Shown one piece after another: positions 17,177 to 24,899 of a stretch of DNA of 64,000 nt. The notes under the pieces are model-generated. The model saw only the letters and a list, made by a program, of their open reading frames with translations, searched no databases and was not told the DNA's origin. Made by a program: the position numbers and the translations under genes. The stretch lies in NCBI GenBank assembly GCA_038239145.1, contig JBBSFB010000015.1, positions 1 through 64,000 on the forward strand, read 5' to 3'. Each line of letters opens with the position of its first letter. The stretch's first letter is position 1. Source of the DNA: PALSA-610 sp038239145. Its GTDB lineage: Bacteria > Actinomycetota > Acidimicrobiia > IMCC26256 > PALSA-610.

Positions 17177-19836
17177 TCACACTCCAATGGATCCGAGGCC
17201 AGATTCGCCGACGCGCCGGCAGAGTCGCCGCGACCGCGACGGGCGTTGCTGTCGCCGTAGCGTTGCTCGCGTCATTGGGCGCGTTCCTCGCCCACAGCAA
17301 ATCGACCATGACCCAACGGTCGGTCGCGAACGTCCCCGTCGACTGGCAGGTCGAGACGACCGCCACCGGCACCGGCCCGCAGCTCCTGCGCTCTGTGCGC
17401 GCCTATCCCGGCGTGCAAGCCGCGTTACCCGTCGAGTTCGGACAGGTTACGAGCCTCACTGCCACCACGGGTGGAACCCAACAAATCACCGGGTCCGGAT
17501 TCGTTCTCGGCATCCCCGACACCTACCGGGCAACGTTCCCCGCCGTGATCCGCAACCTGATCGGACCGCAACAAGGTGTGCTCGTCGCGCAGCAAACCGC
17601 GGCCAATCTCCATGTCGCACCCGGCGACACGATCACCGTCGGTCGAGCGGGACTGCCTCCCGTCAAGATCGTCGCCAACAGCGTCGTCGACCTGCCGTCG
17701 GCCGATACTCTCTTCCAAACAGTTGGCGTTCCGGCCGGCGCGACCGCCCAGGCGCCGCCCGACACCGTGCTGCTCGTCCCCGAAACGCAGTGGCATCGCA
17801 TCTTCGATCCGCTCGCCAAGGTGCGGCCCGATCTCGTCAAGACCCAGATCCATACCCGGATCGATCACACGTTGCCGACCGATCCGTCGGCCGCCTACTC
17901 GAGCGTCCTTGGCCGTGCCAACAACCTCGAGGTGTCACTCGCAGGAGCCGGCAAGGTGGGCGACAACCTTGCGGCCACGCTCGCTTCGGCACGCGCGGAC
18001 GCGCTTTATGCCCAGGTGCTGTTCTTGTTTCTCGGGCTCCCGGGCACTGTCCTCGCCGGACTCCTCACTGCGACCGTCGCGGCCGCGGGCCGAGACCGTC
18101 GACGCCGCGAGCAGGCGCTTCTGCGTACTCGCGGCGCGACGACCACCCAACTCGTACGCCTCGCGCTCGGCGAAACCGCACTCGTCGGCACCATCGGCGC
18201 CGCGATCGGCCTCGTCGGAGCATCGATCATCGGTTCGGTGGCGTTCGGGAGCGCGAGCTTTGGAACCAGCACCGCGTCGGCGATCGGATGGGCAGCCGCA
18301 GCCGCGTTCGGTGGCTTCGTGGTCGCAGCCGCGGCCATCGCCGGACCCGCTTGGATCGACGCTCGCGGCATCACCGTCAGCGCGGCCCGACGCCACGTCG
18401 ATCGCAGTCGCACACCGCGATGGACTCGGTACGGCATCGATCTCTGGCTCTTCGGAGCCGGTGCTCTCATCTTCTGGCTCACCAGCCGCGGCGGATACAA
18501 GCTCGTCCTCGCCCCCGAAGGCGTCCCTGCGATATCCGTCAACTACTGGGCCTTCGTCGGACCCGCCCTCATGTGGATCGGTGGCGGTCTGCTCGCGTGG
18601 CGTATCGCCGAATTCGCATTGCACCACGGTCGTCGCCCTCTGCGCACCGCGACGCGACCGCTCGCCGGTCCGCTATCCGACACGGTGGCCGCGAGCATGC
18701 AACGCCAACGACGCCTCCTGGCCCGCGGCGTCGCGCTGGTCGCGCTCACGGCCACCTTCGCCGCATCGACCGCGATCTTCAACTCCACCTACCGCCAACA
18801 GGCACTCGTCGACGCGGTGCTCACGAACGGCGCCGACGTCACCGTCGCCCAACCTCCCGGCGCGACCACCGGACCCGCGTTCGCGAACACCCTCAAAGCC
18901 GTCTCCGACATCGTCCACATCGAACCCATACAACATCGCTACGCGTACGTCGGGTCAGACCTCCAAGATCTGTTCGGCCTGAACCCCGCGACCGTTGTCG
19001 ACGCCGCCAAACTCCAAAACGCGTACTTCCAAGGCGGGACCGCACAACAACTCATGCAGCGACTCGCGCAACATCCCGACAACCTCATCGTCAGCGCCGA
19101 AACCGTCAAGGACTACCAGTTGCACCCCGGCGACCAGATCATCTTGCGGCTCCAAGACGCCCAAACAAAACGGTACGTCCCCGTCAAGTTCCAATACGTC
19201 GGCATCGGCAAGGAATTTCCCACCGCACCCCGAGACAGTTTCCTGCTCGCCAACCGCGACTACGTCGCGGCACAAACCCATAGCGACGCCGTCGGGATCT
19301 TCCTCATCAACACCGCGGGGCACTCTCCCGCTCCGATCGCGGACGCCCTCCGACGACAACTCGGGACCACAGTCACCGTCACGGACCTCACGCACACTCG
19401 CCGCATCATCGCGTCGAGTCTCACCGCAGTCGACCTCGCGGGCCTCACCCAAGTCGAGCTCGGATTTGCCCTCGCGCTCGCCGCCGCAGCGACCGGACTC
19501 GTGCTCTGGCTCGGCTTCGCCGAACGGCGCCGAACCTTCGCGATCGTGCACGCACTCGGCGCGCGTCCACGTCAGCTCGCAGCGTTCGTCTGGAGCGAAG
19601 CCGGCTACGTCCTCGTCGTGGGTCTCGGGTTGGGAGTCATCGGCGGCAGCCTGCTCAGCCAAGCGCTCGTGAAGATCCTCACCGGCGTCTTCGACCCACC
19701 CCCGGACGCTCTCGCAATTCCCTGGACGTACTTGACGATCGCGACCACGGTCGGGGTCGTCGCGGTCGCGATCGCAGCCACGCTCGCCGTCCGAGAAGCC
19801 AGCAAGCCCCAACTCTCGGTCCTTCGCGACGTCTAA
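17173..19836 (+). CDS. FtsX/MacB-type ABC permease (887 residues)
   Basis: A large two-module permease. A first membrane helix (about 15-38) leads into a long extracytoplasmic domain. Helices near 280-310, 330-355 and 365-395 form the first FtsX domain. More helices and a second extracytoplasmic region (about 535-740) precede the last FtsX domain with LAAAATGLVLWLGFAERRR and three end helices. This is the actinobacterial double-FtsX layout seen in transporters that act on lipids, lipoproteins or envelope-active compounds. It begins at GTG 17173 inside the ATPase 2 stop. The substrate is unknown. Confidence 0.95.
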   Translation: MITLQWIRGQIRRRAGRVAATATGVAVAVALLASLGAFLAHSKSTMTQRSVANVPVDWQVETTATGTGPQLLRSVRAYPGVQAALPVEFGQVTSLTATTGGTQQITGSGFVLGIPDTYRATFPAVIRNLIGPQQGVLVAQQTAANLHVAPGDTITVGRAGLPPVKIVANSVVDLPSADTLFQTVGVPAGATAQAPPDTVLLVPETQWHRIFDPLAKVRPDLVKTQIHTRIDHTLPTDPSAAYSSVLGRANNLEVSLAGAGKVGDNLAATLASARADALYAQVLFLFLGLPGTVLAGLLTATVAAAGRDRRRREQALLRTRGATTTQLVRLALGETALVGTIGAAIGLVGASIIGSVAFGSASFGTSTASAIGWAAAAAFGGFVVAAAAIAGPAWIDARGITVSAARRHVDRSRTPRWTRYGIDLWLFGAGALIFWLTSRGGYKLVLAPEGVPAISVNYWAFVGPALMWIGGGLLAWRIAEFALHHGRRPLRTATRPLAGPLSDTVAASMQRQRRLLARGVALVALTATFAASTAIFNSTYRQQALVDAVLTNGADVTVAQPPGATTGPAFANTLKAVSDIVHIEPIQHRYAYVGSDLQDLFGLNPATVVDAAKLQNAYFQGGTAQQLMQRLAQHPDNLIVSAETVKDYQLHPGDQIILRLQDAQTKRYVPVKFQYVGIGKEFPTAPRDSFLLANRDYVAAQTHSDAVGIFLINTAGHSPAPIADALRRQLGTTVTVTDLTHTRRIIASSLTAVDLAGLTQVELGFALALAAAATGLVLWLGFAERRRTFAIVHALGARPRQLAAFVWSEAGYVLVVGLGLGVIGGSLLSQALVKILTGVFDPPPDALAIPWTYLTIATTVGVVAVAIAATLAVREASKPQLSVLRDV

Positions 19837-19839
19837 CCC

Positions 19840-20994
19840 GTGCGCCATCGATTGCCATTCCACAGAGCCGGGACCGTCTTCGTCGCGGCGTGCCTCTTAG
19901 TGTCCTGCGGCTCATCGAAGCATGCATCGAGCGCAACGCCGAGCATCCCGGCGAAACGCGCGCAATCGCAAACCGTCCCCGCTTCCGACAACCACGCGCC
20001 AGTGACGAACGTGTACGCGGCCGCGGGCGCCGGAATGCTGAACGCGGCAACACGTAAGGCGCGCTCGCTCGTGTACGTGCCGGAGAGCCTCTCGGACTAC
20101 GTCGACGTGATCGACCCCAACACCTTCCAGGTGATCGACCGATACCGCACCGGTGCCCGGCCGCAACATGTCGTACCCGGCTGGGACATGCGCACCCTGT
20201 ACGCCGCCAACAATCTTGGGAACTCCCTGACGCCCATCGATCCCAACACCGGAAAGATCTCCGGACCCAACATCCCCGTCGACGACCCGTACAACCTCTA
20301 CTTCACTCCCGACGGACGCTCCGCGATCGTCGTCGCGGAATACCTCCAACGCCTCGACTTCCGCGACCCCCACACCTTCGCACTACAACAACACGTCGCC
20401 GTCGACTGCGCAGGCATCGACCACGTCGACTACAACACCGACGGCACCTACCTCATCGCAACCTGCGAATACGCCGGTCGACTCGTCAAGATCGACGTCG
20501 CAACCCGCAAGATCATCGCCTACCTCGATCTCCCCGGCTCCAGCCCACAAGACATCAAACTCGAACCGGCCGGACACATCTTCTACGTCGCCGACATGAA
20601 ACTCGGCGGCGTTCACCTCGTCGACGGCGCAACTCTCCGCGCCGTCGGCTTCATCCCGACCGGTCCCGACGCCCACGGCCTCTACCCCAGCCGCGATGGC
20701 CGCCACCTCTACGTCTCCAACCGCCGCGGCGCATCAGTGAGCGTCATCGACTTCGCAACCCGCACCCTCACTGCGACATGGAGCCTCCCCGGCACGAGCC
20801 CCGACATGGGCGGCGTCAGCAGCGACGGCAAAGTGCTCTGGCTCTCCGGCCGCTTCCACGCCGCCGTCTACGCCATCTCCACCGCCGACGGCCACCTCAT
20901 CGCCACCATCCACGTCCCGCACCGTCCTCACGGTCTCTGCGTATGGCCACAACCCGGCCGCTACTCGATCGGTCATACCGGAGTCACCCGATGA
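19840..20994 (+). CDS. YncE-like beta-propeller lipoprotein
   Basis: A 384-residue exported protein from GTG 19840, 3 bp after the permease, so likely the last gene of the exporter operon. It has a signal sequence with lipobox LVSC. The rest is a seven-bladed beta propeller with repeated blades such as SDYVDVIDPNTFQVID, DGRHLYVSNRRGASVSVID and repeated DPNT/DGAT turns, as in YncE and related quinoprotein-like repeats. No enzyme residues stand out. It may bind a ligand or partner for the transporter at the cell surface. Confidence 0.86.
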   Translation: MRHRLPFHRAGTVFVAACLLVSCGSSKHASSATPSIPAKRAQSQTVPASDNHAPVTNVYAAAGAGMLNAATRKARSLVYVPESLSDYVDVIDPNTFQVIDRYRTGARPQHVVPGWDMRTLYAANNLGNSLTPIDPNTGKISGPNIPVDDPYNLYFTPDGRSAIVVAEYLQRLDFRDPHTFALQQHVAVDCAGIDHVDYNTDGTYLIATCEYAGRLVKIDVATRKIIAYLDLPGSSPQDIKLEPAGHIFYVADMKLGGVHLVDGATLRAVGFIPTGPDAHGLYPSRDGRHLYVSNRRGASVSVIDFATRTLTATWSLPGTSPDMGGVSSDGKVLWLSGRFHAAVYAISTADGHLIATIHVPHRPHGLCVWPQPGRYSIGHTGVTR

Positions 20995-21013
20995 CGCGGG
21001 AAGCTGCGGGCCG

Positions 21014-21409
21014 GTGAACTTCTCCGACGCCGTCGAGAAAGAGTCCCCGTCGGACGCTGACGAGTGCGGCGCAGTAGTCGTCAAGTTCCACGAAGCAACT
21101 CACGGCGGAAATCAGGAACACTTCGCCGACGAGGCCGACGACATAACCGTTCTACCGTCGGAAGGTTGCGAACACGGCGTGGATCTGGTCTTGTGGGCAC
21201 CGCGTGAGTTCGATGAATCGGCGCTGCGCGCCGTCATCGACAAACATCGTCCGATACCCGTGTTCGTAGTTCTCGACGCGGCAAGGCAGCCCGGGGACAT
21301 CTCCCAGTGCCTCGGAGCCGGTGCCATTCAATGTCTGATCGACCCTGCGAACCAGTTCCTCATCGCCAATATCCGAGCCATCGCGCGCCGACTCGACGCC
21401 GGCCAATGA
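21014..21409 (+). CDS. Receiver-like hypothetical protein
   Basis: A 131-residue soluble protein from GTG 21014. Its second half, VDLVLWAPREFDESALRAVI, then IPVFVVLDAARQPGDISQCLGAGAIQCL, follows the beta-alpha pattern of a CheY-like receiver. However the usual phosphoacceptor Asp at the end of strand 3 is absent (LVLWAP) and there is no clear switch Lys. It may be a pseudo-receiver or just a similar fold. It lies between the exporter operon and the PAP2 gene. Confidence 0.5.
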   Translation: MNFSDAVEKESPSDADECGAVVVKFHEATHGGNQEHFADEADDITVLPSEGCEHGVDLVLWAPREFDESALRAVIDKHRPIPVFVVLDAARQPGDISQCLGAGAIQCLIDPANQFLIANIRAIARRLDAGQ

Positions 21410-21548
21410 CGTCCCCCTCGCTCAAAGCATCGCCTTGGCGTCGACGTGCGTATTTGGCGAGACGAGCGCGGCGTGCTCGTGTTCAAGGGACCGTGTCTAG
21501 CGCCGAAATTCGCTCTCTTCCTGCCGCCAGCCCCGTGAACGTCGCGCC

Positions 21549-22297
21549 GTGAACATAGCTGCCCGGCTGGAAGCCATCCGGAGCCGTTCTGATCTCTGGC
21601 TGATAGTCGTCGCCTTCGGTGTGGCCGGCATCGCGCTCGGAATGATCGTCGAGATCGCCGACTCCGTTCGCGAGGCCGACCGCCTCGTACTCGTAGATCA
21701 CCAGATCATCCGCTTCGCGACGGACCACCGCACGACATGGCTCACCGTCGTCGCCAAGGTCGCCACCCAGGTAGGGATGGATTCGTCGTCGCGCCCGTCG
21801 TGCTCGTGACTGTCGCCGCGCTCGTGCGCAAGGGACAGCGCCGGATCGCGCTGGTCGTAGCTCTCAGCAGTATCGGTACGGTCGTTCTGGTCAGCGTAAC
21901 CAAGCGCTTCGTCGCGAGGGCGCGCCCGCCCGTCGCCGACCATCTCGTCAGCGCGCATGGCCTCGCATTCCCGTCCGGCCACTCCGCCCAGTCGGTTGCG
22001 TGCTACGGCGCACTTGCCTGGGTCGTCTGGGTGCTCGGTCAGAAGCGTCGAACTCGTATGTACGCCGTCGCGGGCGCCGCCGCCACCGCGTTGCTCGTCG
22101 GGCTGTCGCGCGTGTATCTCGGCGTGCACTGGCCGAGCGATGTCGTGAGCGGATGGCTGCTCGCCACCGGATGGCTCTCGGCACTCGTCGGCGCCTCGCA
22201 CATCCGTCGCCGAGAACCCCGAAGCGTCGCCCGAGCCGACCAAATGAGCCCCGTCGGCCCGGTCCACTCTGCCCGACATATCCCCGAGGAGAGGTAA
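21549..22297 (+). pseudogene. PAP2-family phosphatase, frameshifted
   Basis: The first part (GTG 21549 onward) gives two membrane segments up to KVATQVG near 21776. The frame then shifts, and GFVVAPVVLVTVAALV continues in another frame to 22297. The second part holds every catalytic motif of the acid-phosphatase/PgpB superfamily: KRFVARARP, PSGHS and SRVYLGVHWPSD. PgpB-type enzymes dephosphorylate undecaprenyl or phosphatidylglycerol phosphates outside the membrane. A one-base indel near 21773-21779 explains the break, either a real mutation or a base-calling error. An internal ATG at 21737 could still give a shorter protein. It is 6 bp upstream of the DedA gene. Confidence 0.82.
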
Positions 22298-22303
22298 CCC
22301 CGC

Positions 22304-22942
22304 ATGTCAGCCCTGATGACCGCTGTCAACTGGTTGAGTCCCCGTGATCTCATCGAGACATTCGGAACGATCGGCCTCATTCTGGTGGTCTTCATCGAAT
22401 CCGGCCTCGTTCCCGCTCCACTCCCCGGCGACTCGATCCTGTTCCTCGCGGGCGCCTTCTCCGCGACGAGCGCTCACTCGAGCGATCCCCACCTCAACCT
22501 GGCGGCAGTCGTCCTGGGCTCGTTCATCGCGGCCGTCGCGGGCGCACAGATCGGCTATGCCCTCGGGAGGCAATACGGCACGCGTCTGTTCACCGAAGAC
22601 GCACGCGTATTCAAACTCTCCTACCTGGAACGTGCGCAGGAGTTCTTCGACCGGCGCGGGCCACGGGCGGTGCTGCTCGCGCGGTTCATTCCGTTCGTAC
22701 GCACCGTCGTGCCGATGCTCGCTGGCGCGGGCCGGATGCCGACGCGGAAGTACGCGATCGCCAACGTAGCCGGCGCGGCGATATGGGCAGTGGGGATCAG
22801 CATGCTCGGCTTCTGGCTCGGCAGGTCGATCAACATCGACCGATACATCTATCCAATCGTCGGAGTGATCGTCCTCCTTTCGCTGGTGCCGCCGTTCCTC
22901 GAATACCGCAGCCACAAGCGCTCGCGTACATCCGAGCGATGA
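22304..22942 (+). CDS. DedA-family (SNARE-associated/VTT) membrane protein
   Basis: A 212-residue membrane protein with the DedA signature: the N-terminal reentrant region ESGLVPAPLPGDSILFLAG (about 30-48), the Gly-rich AGAQIGYALGRQYG, and FFDRRGPRAVLLARFIPFVRTVVP with the conserved F-x-P-x-x-R motif. DedA proteins include flippases that return undecaprenyl phosphate to the cytoplasmic face. An AGGAGAGG ribosome site precedes ATG 22304, and the gene follows the PAP2 gene directly. With UppP it points to lipid-carrier recycling as a theme of the element. Confidence 0.93.
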   Translation: MSALMTAVNWLSPRDLIETFGTIGLILVVFIESGLVPAPLPGDSILFLAGAFSATSAHSSDPHLNLAAVVLGSFIAAVAGAQIGYALGRQYGTRLFTEDARVFKLSYLERAQEFFDRRGPRAVLLARFIPFVRTVVPMLAGAGRMPTRKYAIANVAGAAIWAVGISMLGFWLGRSINIDRYIYPIVGVIVLLSLVPPFLEYRSHKRSRTSER

Positions 22943-23018
22943 TCGAGGCGCGGCCGGGGCGGGTTTGCCTACCGCTGATCTCGCGCTCAGGAGTTCCTCA
23001 GAGGACCATCGCACGGTG

Positions 23019-23306
23019 ATGTCGTCCGAATCCGAGTTCAATCGACCCACGGTTCGCATGACAGACCCTTCGCGCCGACCCGATGGATTCGCAACCTGCA
23101 GCGGACTCGCCGCGCTGGCATGCGGACCGATGCTGCTCGCGCGCGGCGCGCCTGCAGGATGGTCCTTTCTGCTCATCACCTGCGGGCTGAGACTTGTGTC
23201 GACCCAGTGGGTGATCGCGACCGACCTGCGATTCTCGATCACGCGTCGAACGCAGGTCGTGGTAGCACTGGCGGGAATCGCATCCGTCGCCATCGCGGTG
23301 GTGTAA
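23019..23306 (+). CDS. Small membrane protein, probably truncated by a nonsense codon
   Basis: From ATG 23019 (GTG 23016 is also possible) the frame gives 95 residues with three hydrophobic segments: FATCSGLAALACGPMLLA, GWSFLLITCGLRLV and VVVALAGIASVAIAVV. The TAA at 23304-23306 lies right after the third. In the same frame beyond the stop the reading continues as LTRAANDLPSLFPGHDGDSE, then a further membrane-like stretch GIVTLSVGLVLCI, to about 23600. The original protein was therefore probably longer, with four segments. It is downstream of DedA; function unknown. Confidence 0.5.
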   Translation: MSSESEFNRPTVRMTDPSRRPDGFATCSGLAALACGPMLLARGAPAGWSFLLITCGLRLVSTQWVIATDLRFSITRRTQVVVALAGIASVAIAVV

Positions 23307-23600
23307 CTCACCCGCGCAGCCAACGACCTGCCGTCGCTGTTCCCCGGCCACGACGGAGACTCGGAACACTTCCGAATAGTCCCGGGCATCGTCACACTGT
23401 CCGTCGGACTCGTGTTGTGCATCCGAAGCATCGCCTCGGCCGATCCCACCCGGACGCCCGCCCTACAAGGAGCAGAGCGCGTGTCGCCATGGCAACCTCG
23501 ACTCTGGTTACGTGAGGGCCGCCTTGACGTGTCCGCAGACCGCGAACCAGGCGTAGTTCAAAACGCCGACTTACGACCGGGCGATGGGCATCGCGCTTGA

Positions 23601-24899
23601 CCATCGACCAGCAAGACGGCATCGCAGCTACCCCGAAAAGGCAGGGAGCGTTCGACGGCTCGATCGCCAACGAACGCATCACCCACCCGCGCCGGCCGCA
23701 CCGACCAACGCGACGATGATCTGCCGCACGATGCCGCTGCAAAATGGCCTCACGGGCGCCGAGCGACCACCACCCAACTCGACTCCAATCAACACCCGAC
23801 CCGACGCCGATCCTCCGACGACCGCCGCAACCTCACCGCCCTGGCTCTCCCCTCTGAAATTCCAGGCACGCACTTGCACTCATTCGAGTGGCCGTCGTGC
23901 TGACGCGCCTGCACAGTCCTTTGCTGAGGTTGCCGCGCCGTGCTTCGACAACGACGAGCGCGTGATCCGATGAGTGAAGGGCCGCCGGTTGCTCGACTCC
24001 GACGGCGACCGGCAATCACCGTCGCGGGTGGAACACCGTACGTTGACCGGATCCGCCACGCGGCGACTACTCGGCGCTGTCCGGAGCGCGTCTCGTCGAT
24101 TCCGGGAGACTGCGAACACGCAGGCATAGGCACCCGTGTACCGAGTCCTTCTTCGAGTTCCCTGCTTGTCACGGCGCATGCTCGGCAAGTCTTCGAGCTC
24201 GCCGACGCCGGCGACCGCGGATGCGCTGGCGGAGACGCGCTGACCTCGCCGTCGGCCTTCCGGACTGGAACGAACGGTGGGCAGTCCATCTCGGGTTCGA
24301 TTTCGGAGCCGATTTCGGGGTGGCGTGCAGACCTTTGGTGCAGACCTCCGTCAAGGGGTCGCGTGCTACTTGCCGCCCGTTCCCCGACGTCGACAAAACG
24401 GATTGGCAGCCGGTCAGCGACCACGGCGACCATGACGTCGAAGCCTCGAGGGTGTTGCATCCGGTTGCCCCCGCGCTGAGAGGCGCGTACCGAGCGGACC
24501 CAGCGACCCTCGATTTCTGCCGTCGCACAGACATCCGGCGCAGACGTTGACGAAGTCCGCTTTCCGGCCAGCGTCCGCGGGTCGGAACCGATTGCCACGG
24601 CCTGGACTGAGCGGATCGTTTGACGCCGAATGTGTCGGTTGCACAGACGCTGCGTGCAGACCTTTGGTGCAGATATCTGCTTAGCCGGGTGGCGCATTCT
24701 CGGCTCCCGGTTCGCGTGATGGAGATCCGCTGATGCCTGCAACAGATTCCTTTCGATGTCGATCGGCGTCGAGCCGTGCCCGACCGTCAACCGGCACGTC
24801 GAACATCAACCGGGCGCGCCGCAAGACCGCCGCGCAGGTGTTGACGCGGGTGTTGACTCGCTTGTTGTCGACGCGTTGTGCCGTGTCGGCGGAGCGTTG
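23601..24899. other. 1.3-kb region without a convincing gene
   Basis: Open frames on both strands here are Arg/Pro/Ser-rich, lack family motifs and overlap heavily, so I call no gene. The region holds three clusters of 13-bp phased repeats (24325-24679) upstream of the relaxase, and is the best place in element B for an origin of transfer or a control region. Confidence 0.5.
24325..24679. repeat. 13-bp phased iteron-like repeats upstream of the relaxase
   Basis: Seven copies of an 8-bp core G-Y-R-CAGA-Y occur at 24325, 24338, 24525, 24538, 24641, 24654 and 24667. Within each of the three clusters the spacing is exactly 13 bp. Variants are GTGCAGAC (three), GCACAGAC (two), GCGCAGAC and GTGCAGAT. 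A 22-bp block is identical at 24323-24344 and 24652-24673. Thirteen is not a multiple of three, so coding constraint does not explain the period. The pattern suits binding of a relaxase, accessory factor or Rep-like protein. Confidence 0.6.

Noticed and set aside
17070..19283. Plus-strand frame of 737 codons
   Set aside because: Arg-rich throughout and overlapping the FtsX-type permease in another frame.
23789..24790. Minus-strand frame of 333 codons and overlapping plus-strand frames
   Set aside because: No domain motif or ribosome site, composition is unlike proteins, and it runs through the 13-bp repeats.
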